A stretch of 64,000 nucleotides of DNA from Adlercreutzia muris (GTDB taxonomy: Bacteria > Actinomycetota > Coriobacteriia > Coriobacteriales > Eggerthellaceae): positions 120,876 through 184,875 of the forward strand of contig NZ_WAJS01000001.1 in assembly GCF_008831045.1 (NCBI RefSeq), written 5' to 3'. The position numbers were made by a program, and so were the translations under genes. Below the pieces are notes generated by a model, which was not told the origin of the DNA, did not search any database, and worked only from the letters and a program-made list of their open reading frames with translations. The stretch's first letter is position 1. Each line of letters begins with the position of its first letter. Below, piece after piece: positions 1 through 8,559 of this stretch.

Positions 1-458
1 TCATCGTCATCCGCGTATCGCTACCGGAGCCGTGGGGCGGCATCGTGGTGCTGTTGCTGTTCTTGAGTGTGTGGGCCAACGACGCCTTTGCCTACCTGGT
101 GGGCAGCAAGATCGGCCGTCACAAGCTGGCTCCGCGCACGAGTCCGAAGAAAAGCTGGGAGGGCTTCTTCGCGGGGCTCGTGGGCTCGGTGCTGTTCTGG
201 TGCGCCATCTCCTTCGTGCCAGGCGTGACCATGTCCGTCGTGCAGGCGGTGGCCTTCGGGGCTATCGCCGGCTGCATGGGCGTTCTGGGAGACTTGGCCG
301 AGAGCCGCATCAAGCGCAACTCGGGCTTCAAGGATTCCGGCACTATCATGCCCGGCCATGGCGGTCTGCTCGATCGCAGTGATTCGCTGTTCCTCACCTC
401 CATTACCGCCGCCATCCTCATGGTGGCCGGCGGATGCATTCCCTACGTCGTCTTCTAG
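1..458 (+). CDS. cdsA: Phosphatidate cytidylyltransferase, C-terminal part (5' end outside window)
   Basis: Membrane enzyme that makes CDP-diacylglycerol from phosphatidic acid and CTP, the precursor of all phospholipids. The frame is open from the first base of the window, so the N-terminus is missing. The C-terminal CDP-diglyceride synthetase signature is complete: a Ser-x-x-Lys-Arg stretch, then KDSG, then PGHGGLLDRSDS with the conserved HGG and DRxD residues. Hydrophobic segments on both sides match the membrane topology of the family. It ends 42 bp before dxr on the same strand, and cdsA-dxr is a very common bacterial order, so co-transcription is likely. Function is well supported; only the N-terminal length is unknown. 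Confidence 0.93.
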   Translation, partial: IVIRVSLPEPWGGIVVLLLFLSVWANDAFAYLVGSKIGRHKLAPRTSPKKSWEGFFAGLVGSVLFWCAISFVPGVTMSVVQAVAFGAIAGCMGVLGDLAESRIKRNSGFKDSGTIMPGHGGLLDRSDSLFLTSITAAILMVAGGCIPYVVF

Positions 459-500
459 GGCGGCATCCCGCCTTCTGTTCCCGACCTGAAAGGCAGGCCC

Positions 501-1751
501 ATGAGCAAGCGCCGCATCGTCGTTCTCGGCTCGACCGGCTCCATCGGCACCCAGACACTGGATGTGGTGCGTCAGCATGGCGACCAGCTGGAAGTGGTGG
601 GGCTCGCCGTGCATGGGAGCTTGGACGGCCTGCTCGCCCAGGCCCGCGCGTTCGGCGTGCGCCATCTGGCCGTGGGCGACTCCTCTCTGATCGACGATCC
701 CCGTTGCGATGAGGCGCGCGCTCTGGTGGCTGCGCTGCCCGGCGCTGTGGGTGAGAGCGAGGCCTCTTTCGCCGTGGGGCCCGAGGCGGTGGCGGCCCTG
801 GCCCAGCTGCCCGAGGCCGATGTGGTGGTGAACGCCCTGGTGGGCGCTGCGGGCCTGCGGGCGAGCTACGATGCCCTGGCCGCTGGCAAAGTGCTGGCCC
901 TAGCCAATAAGGAGTCACTCGTGGTGGGGGGCGACCTCATCATGCCCTTGGCGGCCCGCCTCGACGAGCAACGCCGTGCCGATGGCGCGGCTCCGGTCAC
1001 AGGCCCGGCGGGGGCGCTCATGCCCATCGATTCCGAGCACGGCGCCATCTACCAGTGCCTTCTGGGGGAGAATCCCCAGGAGGTGTCCAAGCTGTGGGTG
1101 ACGGCATCGGGCGGCCCCTTCCGCGGGAAGACTCGCAGCGAGCTGACGGCCATCACGCCGGCCCAGGCCCTGGCCCATCCCACCTGGAACATGGGGGCCA
1201 AGATCTCCATCGACTCCTCTACCCTCATGAACAAGGGCCTGGAGGTGATCGAGGCGCACCATCTGTTCGCCATGGCCTACGACCAGATCGAAGTGGTGGT
1301 GCAGCCCCAGAGCGCCATCCACTCCATGGTGGAGTTCACCGATGGCTCGGTGCTCGCGCACCTCGGTACGACCGACATGCGCATTCCCATTCAGTTCGCC
1401 CTGTCCTACCCGGCTCGCTGGGAGGCTCCGGTGGCTCCTCTCGATTTCCGCACCCTGGGCACCTTGGAGTTCGCTGCCCCCGATACGGATACGTTCCGCT
1501 GCCTGCCCCTGGCCCGCCATGCGGGCGAGGTGGGCGGCACGCTGCCTGCGGTTATGAATGCTGCCAACGAGGTGGCCGTGGCGGCGTTTCTGGCCGAGCA
1601 GATCGGCTATTTGGACATTGCCGCCTGCGTGGAGGCCGTCATGGAAGCCCATGAGCGTGCGGGCGTCCAGCCGGTGGAGAGCCTCGATCAGCTAGAGGCG
1701 GTGGACGGCTGGGCCCGCGCCCAAGCCCGTTTGTGGTGCGCCGCCCGCTAG
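501..1751 (+). CDS. dxr: 1-deoxy-D-xylulose 5-phosphate reductoisomerase
   Basis: Converts DXP to 2-C-methyl-D-erythritol 4-phosphate with NADPH, the committed step of the MEP isoprenoid pathway; cytosolic. The 416-residue length is normal for the family. The NADPH-binding GSTGSIG is at residues 10-16, the ANKES motif near 135-139, the metal ligands in PIDSEH at D177 and E179, and a third expected metal ligand at E248 in NKGLEVIEA. The ATG at 501 follows a purine-rich stretch (GAAAGGCAGG). Its neighbours cdsA and, beyond the inserted adhesin gene, the site-2 protease and ispG make this a standard lipid/isoprenoid cluster. Confidence 0.96.
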   Translation: MSKRRIVVLGSTGSIGTQTLDVVRQHGDQLEVVGLAVHGSLDGLLAQARAFGVRHLAVGDSSLIDDPRCDEARALVAALPGAVGESEASFAVGPEAVAALAQLPEADVVVNALVGAAGLRASYDALAAGKVLALANKESLVVGGDLIMPLAARLDEQRRADGAAPVTGPAGALMPIDSEHGAIYQCLLGENPQEVSKLWVTASGGPFRGKTRSELTAITPAQALAHPTWNMGAKISIDSSTLMNKGLEVIEAHHLFAMAYDQIEVVVQPQSAIHSMVEFTDGSVLAHLGTTDMRIPIQFALSYPARWEAPVAPLDFRTLGTLEFAAPDTDTFRCLPLARHAGEVGGTLPAVMNAANEVAVAAFLAEQIGYLDIAACVEAVMEAHERAGVQPVESLDQLEAVDGWARAQARLWCAAR

Positions 1752-1857
1752 CCTTGCCGTGCGCGGCAGCGCTCCTCTGAAATGGCCTGTATGGTTAGAT
1801 AGAGATCATGTAGATATTAAATTGATTTCAAAATGATATAGATCATTGAGGTGATGG

Positions 1858-1882
1858 GTAGGGCGGCCTGAGGCCGCCCTAC
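1858..1882. terminator. Perfect hairpin between dxr and the adhesin gene
   Basis: An 11-bp perfect stem (1858-1868 with 1872-1882, arm GTAGGGCGGCC) and a 3-base loop lie between the convergent ends of dxr and the surface-protein gene. There is no strong U-tract on either strand, so it may end transcription from both sides only partly. The rest of 1752-1887 shows no gene. Confidence 0.6.
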
Positions 1883-1887
1883 TATGG

Positions 1888-4800
1888 CTACTTGTGACGG
1901 TTGCGGAAGCTGTGCCAGGCAAGGGCTCCGCCGAAGCAGGCGGCCAGGGCTGCGATGCCGATGGGAATGAGGTTGTTGTCGCCTGTTTGGGCCAAGCGCC
2001 CGGGAGCGGGAGAGGCGGCCTGACTCGGTTCGGGCTCTTGGGGCTCGGGCTCCTCGGTGCCGCCCGTGGGAGGTAACGGCAGGTCGGGGTAGCCGTAGGT
2101 GACCGTCTGCCCCTCGTCCTCCAAGTCGGCGTGGAGGGCCACCTCCGCATCGCCATGGTAGAGCGACTCGAAGACGACGAGGCTCGCGCCATCGAGGTCG
2201 GTGCCGGGGATGGTGATTTCCACTTCTACGATGCCATCGCTGTGCTCGGGCACGAAGGTCTTCTCGGCGGTGATGATCTCATCGCCAACGGCGAAGGGCT
2301 CGCCGCTCTGCTTGTCCATGAGCAGGGCCACAAGACGGTATTCGAAGCCCGGGGTGAGGCCCTGGTAGCTTACGGCATCGACGATCGTGACCTCTTCGGC
2401 CGGTTCGCCCTCGTGGGTGCCGCTCACGCTGTCGCGGGCGGAGGTTGCTATGGTGATGGGGTTGGCGGTGATAGTCTGCTTGCGATCGTCGATATCGTGG
2501 TGGGCGGCCACCTCCGAGCCGTTCTTGAGCAGGGTCTCGAACACGACCAGCTCGGTGGATTCCTCGATGCCCGAGGCATCGAAGTGCAGCTCGATGTTCT
2601 GGTAACCGTTGTAGTCGTTCGGCGTGAAGGTAGCGGATGTGGCCACTTCGGCGTCATCGGCGAGGAAGGGCTCGCCGGTGGATTTGTCCATCAGCACGGC
2701 CTGCAGCTCGTAGGGCTCGCCCGGCTTAAGGCCGGAATAGGTCACGCGATCCACAATGGACACATCGGTATCGGCGCTGATCTCGCGGTCGCAGAGATCG
2801 TTGGAGATGCCGTCGTAGGCGCTCGTGCGGATGGAGGGGCGCCCAGCAGCAGTGTTGTTGAGCGTGCCCAGGTCGATGGCGAGGTCCTGGTCGCTCTCGT
2901 CCACGACGATCTCATCGTGGATCATCTGGAACAGCTCGTTGGCGGGACAGCGCAGCTCTTCCAGCTCGTAAGTATCGAAGGGCAGCGCTCCGTGCTCGTT
3001 GTCGGGATCGATGGCCGTGCCGTCGGCTCGTAGACCGAACCACGTGCCGGCGGTGGGATCGAGGGCATCGACATCCAGGGTGAGGGGCATGCGGAAGCTG
3101 CCGTCGGGGGCGCGGAACTGCTCGTCGTTGCTGTTCGTGCGTTGGTCGTGGGGATGGGCAGCGGTGGACTCCGTGGAGGCGAGGCCGTTCTTGTCGGTGA
3201 CGATGATGTGCCACTCGCCCGTCGTCTTGGAAGTGAGCTTGAAGGGAATGCCCGCTAGCTTGGCAGCCCCTTCGGCCCGCTTCATGAAGCGCAGATCGGA
3301 GCGCACGACCTGATCAGTTACGAGATCGCCGTTCTCCTCGGCGTCATAGGTCTCGATGATCTCGCCGTCGTGGTCGGCATCGGTGATATGGCGCACGCGC
3401 ACGGTGGGATCGAGTCGGTAGCCCTCAGGGGCCTTCACCTCTTGGATGGCGTAGGTGCCGATGGGCATGGCGATGGTGCCGTCAGAGAGCTTGTAGAAAT
3501 CGGATCCACTCACTTTGTAGGGGAGCTGCGTCTCTTGCCCGTTCTTGTCCATGTGCGTGAAGCTACTTTCCGCGTCTTTCAGTACGAACGCGCCCTCATC
3601 GTTGGTGCGCACGACCCAGCTGGCTCGCGGCGTTAAGGGAGCGATGGACGACGCTGTGCCGCCCTTTACGTCATGATAGTCGATACGGAAGTGCGCGTCC
3701 CCCAAGGTAGCCGCACCTTGGGCAAAATTCTCCTTGCTTTGGGCATCTCGCTTCTGGATGAAAATGGACAGAGGGTTTAGCTTCGCCTTGTCGGTGACGG
3801 CCGTGGTGTTGACGCGGGTCACGGCTCCGTCGGTGACGATGACGGGGTAGATGCGGGTATCGAGGGCGAATCCCTGAAGCGGGCGCTTCGTCTCGCGTAC
3901 CCAGTAGGAGCCGATGGGCAGCCCGTCGGCTCGGGCATAGCCCTCTCCCTCGGCCGTCAGGTCGGTGCGCAATTCGCGAGCGAGCTGCGTGCATGCCTCA
4001 TCGCGGTAGATACCGTAGGTGGCGCCGGCGAGGGTATAACCGGGATTATTGCCGGTCAGTTCGGGATAGTTCGACTGCTTGAGCAGGTCGATGGAGCCCT
4101 GCTGGGGCACGTCCTCGAAGACGAGGGAGCTTATAGCCTCGGCATCGCTTGCGGCTTCTACGGCGAGGGCCTTGACCGAGGGGGCCAGGCGGAAGCCGGG
4201 GGGCGCGAAGAGCTCGGCGACGTAGTACGTGCCGGCCTCGATGTCCTCGACGACGTTGCTCGCGCCGTCGCTATCGGTCACGAATGTGAAACTCGCGTTC
4301 TGGTCGGCCCAGGCGCGCGCCTCCTCCCAGGTACCCCAGGCACCGTTCTGGGCCTGGCGCGATGCCGCCTCGGCAGAAGATTGCCCATCGAAGGCGGCGA
4401 ACACGCCGTGCTCAAGGGAGTAGTTCCCATTGGCATCGGAGATGGCCGGCTCGGTAGACACCTTGGTAAGCTGGGCCTTCCCGGTGGTTACGGGCGCAGC
4501 GAGCAGGTAGCCCACGACATCCTGGAACTCGTTGCCCGTAGCGGCGGACATGGCGTCGAATTTGTAGTAGAACTTATACCAGCCCTGGTACTGCGTCTGG
4601 GGCCCCGTGTAGGTGCCCTTGAACACGATGTAGTTATCACCGGCGGGGTTGGTGGTGACGGCGCCGTAGCCGTTGTTCACATTGGATGATCCGCAGGTGC
4701 CGTGGGCCATGGCGCGGTTGGTGGGCGCAGTGCCCGAGCTGATGCCGGCGTCGAAGAAATCGCGGCCGGTGGTGACGTAGCGATCGTAGTAATGGCTGCC

Positions 4801-5712
4801 GGTCTGGGCTGTGGCGAACTGGGCGGCCGACCCGTTGCGGGCCGCCACCGTATCCCACAGGTAGAGGTCCACGGCGGCGTCGAAGGAACTGTCGTTCACA
4901 TCGAGGAACCAGTCGTTGAAATTGGTGCTGTTGGGCTTGCTGTTCTCCCATACCTGGGAGGCACTGAAGAGCACGCCGAAGCCGTAGCTGCCCACTTTCT
5001 CCGGCGGGAAGCCGTAGGCCTTCTGCTTCTCGATCTGCTGATCGGTGAAGTTCTCGAGGCGCGTGTGGGGGTTCAGCTGGTAGCGCTTTTCGGCCTGGCC
5101 GGGGAAGGCGCGAGCGCTCTCGCCGGCTTCCGCGGCTCCCGTGGCTGCGCGCACGAGGTCGGGAATGTCGGAGGAGAAGGTGATCTCCTGGTCGTCATAG
5201 GTGATGGTCACGTCGTCGGTGTCAAGGTCGGCCAGGACGTAGCGCTCGTAGGCGGGATGGGCGGGTGAGAGCCAGAAGACGATTCCGAGGCTGTCCCGTC
5301 CCTCTTCGTAGACGGCCGGGAGGCGCACCGTGCCTGTCTCGGCATCGTAGGAGCACTCGGCGGTGATGTCGCGCTGCTCGTAGTTGAAGGCGGCGTAGTT
5401 CTCGTATACCTCGAAGGACAGATTGTCGCCATAGTGCAGGGTGGCCGGATCGTCGTTCACCGTTACGACGAGGTCATCCCCATCGCGCAGGTAGGGAGCT
5501 TCGTAGCCGGCGTAGTCGATGGTCTCCCCGGCTTCGTCCTTGAAATGGAGCATGACGGGCACGGTGCTCTGCTCGTCGGCTTGGGCGACGACGGTCGCCG
5601 GCGTGGTGAAGGGCATGATGCACGCCATGAGGAGGAACGCCATAATGGCGCTGATGATCTTTTGGGTGCGGCCCGGAGCGGGCCGCGCGAGATCTGGACG
5701 GGTGGGATCCAT
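1888..5712 (-). CDS. Large LPxTG-like surface adhesin with SpaA-type and VaFE repeat domains
   Basis: A 1274-residue secreted, probably cell-wall-anchored protein. The N-terminus has a basic stretch followed by a hydrophobic signal segment (about residues 17-45). The first third contains a domain resembling the globular head of Gram-positive adhesins. It is followed by several SpaA/Cna-B-like prealbumin folds with the usual SGTYYVxE / GxYxIxExKAPxGYxLD strands, then two VaFE domains (IVDxVxYxGLxPG, LMDKxTGEPF, LVVFE). A proline/glutamate-rich linker leads to LAQTG at 1240-1244, a membrane helix and the basic tail RNRHK. LAQTG differs from canonical LPxTG; an LPPTG lies slightly upstream in the linker. 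AAGGAG precedes the ATG at 5712. No sortase is encoded in the window. Inferred role: attachment to host or mucus surfaces. Confidence 0.85.
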   Translation of the reverse strand: MDPTRPDLARPAPGRTQKIISAIMAFLLMACIMPFTTPATVVAQADEQSTVPVMLHFKDEAGETIDYAGYEAPYLRDGDDLVVTVNDDPATLHYGDNLSFEVYENYAAFNYEQRDITAECSYDAETGTVRLPAVYEEGRDSLGIVFWLSPAHPAYERYVLADLDTDDVTITYDDQEITFSSDIPDLVRAATGAAEAGESARAFPGQAEKRYQLNPHTRLENFTDQQIEKQKAYGFPPEKVGSYGFGVLFSASQVWENSKPNSTNFNDWFLDVNDSSFDAAVDLYLWDTVAARNGSAAQFATAQTGSHYYDRYVTTGRDFFDAGISSGTAPTNRAMAHGTCGSSNVNNGYGAVTTNPAGDNYIVFKGTYTGPQTQYQGWYKFYYKFDAMSAATGNEFQDVVGYLLAAPVTTGKAQLTKVSTEPAISDANGNYSLEHGVFAAFDGQSSAEAASRQAQNGAWGTWEEARAWADQNASFTFVTDSDGASNVVEDIEAGTYYVAELFAPPGFRLAPSVKALAVEAASDAEAISSLVFEDVPQQGSIDLLKQSNYPELTGNNPGYTLAGATYGIYRDEACTQLARELRTDLTAEGEGYARADGLPIGSYWVRETKRPLQGFALDTRIYPVIVTDGAVTRVNTTAVTDKAKLNPLSIFIQKRDAQSKENFAQGAATLGDAHFRIDYHDVKGGTASSIAPLTPRASWVVRTNDEGAFVLKDAESSFTHMDKNGQETQLPYKVSGSDFYKLSDGTIAMPIGTYAIQEVKAPEGYRLDPTVRVRHITDADHDGEIIETYDAEENGDLVTDQVVRSDLRFMKRAEGAAKLAGIPFKLTSKTTGEWHIIVTDKNGLASTESTAAHPHDQRTNSNDEQFRAPDGSFRMPLTLDVDALDPTAGTWFGLRADGTAIDPDNEHGALPFDTYELEELRCPANELFQMIHDEIVVDESDQDLAIDLGTLNNTAAGRPSIRTSAYDGISNDLCDREISADTDVSIVDRVTYSGLKPGEPYELQAVLMDKSTGEPFLADDAEVATSATFTPNDYNGYQNIELHFDASGIEESTELVVFETLLKNGSEVAAHHDIDDRKQTITANPITIATSARDSVSGTHEGEPAEEVTIVDAVSYQGLTPGFEYRLVALLMDKQSGEPFAVGDEIITAEKTFVPEHSDGIVEVEITIPGTDLDGASLVVFESLYHGDAEVALHADLEDEGQTVTYGYPDLPLPPTGGTEEPEPQEPEPSQAASPAPGRLAQTGDNNLIPIGIAALAACFGGALAWHSFRNRHK

Positions 5713-6220
5713 GGAGGGCTCCTTTCTGCGCTGGCCCGGAAGGCGCGCGGGTCGATGGAAGTGCCGAACGCGAGGGATGGCCCGATGTCCGAAGGGGAAG
5801 AGGGGGGGGCTGTGCCGGCTCGCGTTCGACGGCGCCTACTGTAGGCTCCCAAAACCGTAGAAATGTCGCGGGAACGTCGCACCTGATTCCCGCCGCGCGC
5901 CGTCCCGGCACCGTGCCAGAGCCTTCCCCCGTACGTCCTTGCGTCGCGGTGGGGTCGTCGAGTCACCCGTCCACAACACTTGTCCTCGCCACCCGAAACC
6001 GTCCGCCATGCCCGTCAGCGTCGCGCTCCGAGCCGCTCCGGCCTCCGCTTTCGCCGTAGCTGTGAAGGGCCCGTAGGCCCCTTGTAGTTATTTCAAGGGC
6101 GACCCCGGTGCGAGGAGGCGCGATCGGGAGCGCTCCCTATAATGGGCGGCGATACACGCCCGTCGGCCCGCCTGGGACGGAGGCCGGCGAACAACGATTC
6201 TCGTCTAAAGGAGTTAGTGA
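5713..6220. promoter_or_regulatory. Divergent intergenic region between adhesin and site-2 protease
   Basis: About 500 bp with no convincing gene, between the adhesin (leftward) and protease (rightward) starts. A TATAAT at 6138-6143, about 75 bp before the protease start, is a candidate -10 box, but no good -35 hexamer is seen. A small imperfect GC hairpin with arms AAGGGCC and GGCCCCTT lies at 6065-6083. Otherwise I see nothing in it. Confidence 0.4.
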
Positions 6221-7330
6221 GTGGATATTCTCATCATGCTCGTGTGCGCCGTCATCACCATCGGCTTCCTCGTGTTCATCCACGAGGGCGGCCACTTTCT
6301 GGCGGCTCGCGCGTTCGGCATTCGCGTGACCGAGTTCATGCTCGGTCTTCCCGGCCCGTCGGTGGGCTTTACCCGGGGCGAGACCCGCTTCGGGGTGACG
6401 GCTGTGCCGCTGGGAGGCTATGCCAAGGTGTGCGGCATGGAGGCCGGTCCCTTGCAGCCGCACCTGCAGGAGGTGCTCGCGGCCCTGTATCGCCGCGGCA
6501 CGGCCAACATGGAGGACGTGGCTCGCGATTGCGGCATTTCCGACGATGCGGCTTACGAGGCCCTGGAAGAGTTGGTGGAATGGGGCAGCGTTGTCGGCCC
6601 GCAGAAAGCCGATCAGTTCAACACCTACCGCGCTCCGCGCGTAGCCCCCACCAAGCGCCAGCTCAAGAAGGCCGCTGCTGCCGGCGCGCCGGCGCTGCCG
6701 AGCTACGAATTGGGCGAGGCTCGCCCTGTGCACGACGAGCGCGCCCTCTACGAGAGCGAGTATCGCCAGCAATATCGGTCGCTGCCTTTCTGGAAACGCT
6801 CGGTCATCCTGCTGGCCGGCATTGCCATGAACCTGCTGTTCGCCATGGTCGTGTTCATCCTGGTGTTCTCGGTTATCGGCTTTCAGGTGGCCCACCCCGA
6901 GACCGGCGAGGTCACCACGATTCACGCCTCGGTGCTGCAGGCGCTGCAGGCCGGCTTCATGTACATCGGCATGGTGGTGCAGGCGGTGGCGGGCCTGTTC
7001 AATCCCGCGACGGCGGCCCAGACCGTGTCCGACTCCACGTCCATCGTGGGCATCGCCGTCATGTCGAAGGACTTCTTCCAGGCCGGCCTTGTGCAGGGGC
7101 TGGAATTTATGGCCATGATCTCGGTGTCGCTCGGCATTATGAACCTGCTGCCCATTCCCCCGCTGGACGGCGGCCGCTTCGTGGTGGAAATCTTCCAGAA
7201 GGGAACGCGCCGCACGGTGTCCCAGAAGGCCATGAACTACATGTCCATGGCCGGTATGGCCCTGTTCCTCGGCTTTTTCGTCATCATGCTGAACCAGGAT
7301 ATCCAGCGCTTCGTCTTCGGGAATTGGTAA
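6221..7330 (+). CDS. RseP-like site-2 (M50) zinc metalloprotease with winged-helix-like insert
   Basis: Intramembrane protease of the M50 family, by homology cutting transmembrane regulators such as anti-sigma factors. HEGGH at residues 21-25 in the first membrane helix supplies the zinc ligands and catalytic Glu; NLLPIPPLDGGR around 308-319 contains the conserved LDG near the C-terminus. Four hydrophobic segments are visible. Where family members normally have a PDZ domain, residues 80-127 read like a winged helix (HLQEVLAALYRRG, then VARDCGISDDAAYEALEELVEWG), followed by a basic linker. The GTG at 6221 has AAAGGAG at 6207-6213. Position between dxr and ispG is typical for rseP. Protease identity is firm; the DNA-binding-like insert is an inference. 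Confidence 0.88.
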   Translation: MDILIMLVCAVITIGFLVFIHEGGHFLAARAFGIRVTEFMLGLPGPSVGFTRGETRFGVTAVPLGGYAKVCGMEAGPLQPHLQEVLAALYRRGTANMEDVARDCGISDDAAYEALEELVEWGSVVGPQKADQFNTYRAPRVAPTKRQLKKAAAAGAPALPSYELGEARPVHDERALYESEYRQQYRSLPFWKRSVILLAGIAMNLLFAMVVFILVFSVIGFQVAHPETGEVTTIHASVLQALQAGFMYIGMVVQAVAGLFNPATAAQTVSDSTSIVGIAVMSKDFFQAGLVQGLEFMAMISVSLGIMNLLPIPPLDGGRFVVEIFQKGTRRTVSQKAMNYMSMAGMALFLGFFVIMLNQDIQRFVFGNW

Positions 7331-7365
7331 GCCCTGCCGCGCACAGCGAAATGGATGATGTATGG

Positions 7366-7385
7366 GGACGGCCTGCGGGCCGTCC
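7366..7385 (+). terminator. Hairpin downstream of the site-2 protease
   Basis: Perfect 8-bp stem GGACGGCC / GGCCGTCC with a 4-base loop, followed by TCGGCTTTATAA. It could weaken read-through from the protease into ispG, which starts 50 bp later; the T-run is short. Confidence 0.5.
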
Positions 7386-7434
7386 TCGGCTTTATAATAG
7401 ATAGAACTAGTTTCGTTCTCAGTAAGGAACGCCT

Positions 7435-8559
7435 ATGAGTGATGCGTTAAAGCCCTGTGCTGCCGGGGCTGTTTCGACGGCTGCGGCTGGCAATAAGCCT
7501 TGCAAGCCCCACGCCCGCACGCGCCGCGTGATGGTGGGCACGGTTCCCGTGGGCGGCGGGGCGCCGGTGGCGGTGCAGAGCATGTTGAATGCCCCGGCCG
7601 ACGACGTGGAGGCCAACCTCGCGCAGATAGAGGCGCTGGCGGAGGCCGGCTGCGAGATCGTGCGCATGGCCATCCCGCGCCGCAACTGCCTGGACGCTTT
7701 CGAGGCCGTGTGCGCCGCGTCACCTCTGCCCGTGGTGGCCGATATCCACTTCGACGCGCGCATCGCCATCGAGGCGGCTCGGCGCGGGGCGGCGAAGCTG
7801 CGCATCAACCCGGGCAACATCGGGGGCCTGGAGGCCACGCGCGAGGTGATCGCCGCGGCCCGTGCGGCGGGCATCCCCATTCGCATCGGGGTGAACGCTG
7901 GCTCGCTCGATGATGCCCTTGCGGCCCGCGATGACCTCACGCTGCCCGAGAAGCTGGCGGCTTCGGCTGTCGAGTACGTGCGCTTCTTCGAGGACGAGTG
8001 CGACTTCCGCGATATCGTGGTGTCGGCCAAGGCCCACGACGTGCAGACCACCATCGACACGTACCGCCTGCTGGCCTCTGCGTTGCCGCAGGTGCCGCTG
8101 CACATCGGCGTCACCGAGGCGGGCACGGCCTTCCAGGGCATCATCAAAAGCGCCTGCGGCCTGGGAGTTCTTCTGGAAGAGGGCATTGGCGACACCATGC
8201 GCATCTCGCTCACCGACGACCCGGTGGTGGAGGTGCGGGCCTGCTGGACGCTGCTGGGCTCGTTGGATCTGCGCCGCCGCGTCCCCGAACTCATCAGCTG
8301 CCCTACCTGCGGCCGTTGCCAGGTGAACCTCATCGGCCTGGCGCGCGAGGTGGAAGAGCGTCTCGCTACCGTGAGCAAGCCGGTGAAGGTGGCCGTCATG
8401 GGTTGTGTGGTGAATGGCCCCGGCGAAGCCGCCGATGCCGATATTGGGGTGGCCTGCGGCGCAGGCTCCGGGGTTGTTTTCTCCCATGGTAAAATCGTTC
8501 GCAAAGTGCAAGAGGCGGAAATCGTTTCCGCCCTGATGGAAGAGTTGGAGAACCTATGA
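7435..8559 (+). CDS. ispG: 4-hydroxy-3-methylbut-2-en-1-yl diphosphate synthase (flavodoxin type)
   Basis: Iron-sulfur enzyme of the MEP pathway turning MEcPP into HMBPP. The 374 residues match the bacterial two-domain form: a TIM barrel (VQSML, VADIHFD, KLRINPGNIG near residues 120-130) and a C-terminal [4Fe-4S] domain. The expected cluster ligands are C289 and C292 in SCPTCGRC and C324 in VMGCVVNGPGEA. ATG at 7435 with AAGGAA just upstream. The stop overlaps the proS start (ATGA at 8556), so the two are translationally coupled. The N-terminal 25 residues are low-complexity and could be trimmed by a later start, but no better start with a ribosome site is seen. Confidence 0.96.
   Translation: MSDALKPCAAGAVSTAAAGNKPCKPHARTRRVMVGTVPVGGGAPVAVQSMLNAPADDVEANLAQIEALAEAGCEIVRMAIPRRNCLDAFEAVCAASPLPVVADIHFDARIAIEAARRGAAKLRINPGNIGGLEATREVIAAARAAGIPIRIGVNAGSLDDALAARDDLTLPEKLAASAVEYVRFFEDECDFRDIVVSAKAHDVQTTIDTYRLLASALPQVPLHIGVTEAGTAFQGIIKSACGLGVLLEEGIGDTMRISLTDDPVVEVRACWTLLGSLDLRRRVPELISCPTCGRCQVNLIGLAREVEERLATVSKPVKVAVMGCVVNGPGEAADADIGVACGAGSGVVFSHGKIVRKVQEAEIVSALMEELENL

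Noticed and set aside
1894..3033. Open frames on the plus strand inside the adhesin gene
   Set aside because: They mirror the repetitive adhesin codons, have no ribosome sites and no domains.
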